A stretch of DNA of 64,000 bases from Lamellibrachia satsuma (taxonomy: Eukaryota; Annelida; Polychaeta; Sabellida; Siboglinidae). Location: contig BSQZ01000011.1 of assembly GCA_033239005.1 (NCBI GenBank), positions 11,360,001 through 11,424,000 of the forward strand, in the 5' to 3' direction. The notes under the pieces were generated by a model. The model saw only the letters and a program-made list of their open reading frames with translations, had not been told where the DNA came from and made no database searches. How positions within the stretch are numbered: position 1 is the first letter of the stretch; the number at the start of each line of letters is the position of its first letter. The translations under genes and the position numbers were made by a program. Shown one piece after another: positions 63,173 to 64,000 of the stretch.

Positions 63173-64000
63173 GCACTAATTGTAAGGCTTATTGTATGAT
63201 ATTAGGGACTGTTTGTATCCAGAAGGGGAGAAATAGCCTTCATAGTCCTGAATGAAAAATAGGGCTGACTGGTGGGTTGCAAATTTCTTTGCACACCAAC
63301 CATACAATAGATATTTATAATAATCGTCCTGACCTACATCACCAATACAATAATAATGACAATACTGCCCACAGCTGTTGTTTCCTGGAATAGCCCGTAG
63401 TAATTACCTAGCAAGTTGTATCTTAAATATATGCATGTATGTTAAAGTTAAAAAAATTAAAACGAGTGTTTATTTTGGCTTTTATGTAACAAGAAAATTG
63501 TGTAAAAAATAACCAATGCTTGCACATGTATAATATGACTCGTTTTTTTAACCCTGGTGCTACTTTTAGTGAATCTGTGAATTTTGGGAGGTCAATAAAA
63601 AGTTCAGCCTTCTAATCCTTAATGATAGCCTTCATGTTCTTCTCCATAAAGCACAGAGAGGCTTGTTCAGATGAGGTGGCTGGCATATGCTAGTGTGACC
63701 CTGTGTACCCTTGGGCCTAGCTTGCCGTGGACCCACCAGGTAAACTGCTTGCGCCCTCCCCCAGAGACCTGAAATAAATAAAGCCCAAATATACATTCAT
63801 TGACATGGGTTTGAGGTAGCTTATTTCCATGTCGAACTTGGATCTCATAGATATATCAACAAGGACAATATGTTTTGTATCAAATAATTTCTGCACAAAT
63901 TTACACATTCCCTTAAATTCTCAGAAATTGTTCTTGTAGCTATATTCGTTAGATATCGTTTAATATATGAGCAGACCTGGTTTGAGCCAAACCTTGTATC
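63173..64000. other. Window end, no supported feature
   Basis: AT-rich sequence with no exon or repeat that I can support. Confidence 0.45.

Overview
This window is animal nuclear DNA, not bacterial. Genes are split into short exons with GT-AG junctions and consistent codon phases. Introns are full of long microsatellites and minisatellites, and there are many decayed LINE and tRNA-derived SINE copies. The main gene combines TSP1, VWA, a chitin-binding peritrophin-like (CBM14) domain and a C-terminal LamG-like domain. That VWA/CBM14/LamG order is typical of the Pif/BMSP shell-matrix family, so a lophotrochozoan, most probably a mollusc, is the best guess. This is inference; species cannot be read from the window.

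Region 1 (88-25078, + strand) is the 3' part of a secreted Pif/BMSP-like gene. I could assemble 27 exons by hand into one continuous reading frame of about 1,389 residues ending in a TAA at 25076-25078, with a polyadenylation signal at 25128. The 5' end lies outside the window. The protein is three tandem modules of [TSP1 a-type, TSP1 b-type, VWA], then a further TSP1-like segment, a Thr/Glu/Ser mucin-like repeat, a CBM14 chitin-binding domain, a second Cys-rich segment and a LamG domain. Only the third VWA keeps the full metal-binding (MIDAS) signature. The introns hold very long simple repeats, including an uninterrupted (TG)483, a nearly 1.9-kb pyrimidine tract and several (TA)n tracts.

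Region 2 (25.5-34 kb) is mostly transposon debris and minisatellites: a minus-strand reverse-transcriptase remnant, and a plus-strand LINE in which 28 bp of its own coding sequence has been amplified 18-fold.

Region 3 (about 34.2-43.7 kb, - strand) is a gene I do not recognise. A 1.2-kb exon encodes a Gly/Met/Lys/Asp-rich protein with two 156-residue repeats, and at least four small downstream exons join to it in phase. Candidate exons of another unrecognised minus-strand gene, or upstream exons of this one, lie at 46.2-47.4 kb.

Region 4 (48.9-58.1 kb) holds a minus-strand LINE reverse transcriptase with few disabling lesions, several SINE copies, LINE C-terminal fragments and a 1.2-kb 27-bp minisatellite. 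Region 5 (59-64 kb) has two candidate plus-strand exons of an unrecognised gene and otherwise little that I can support.
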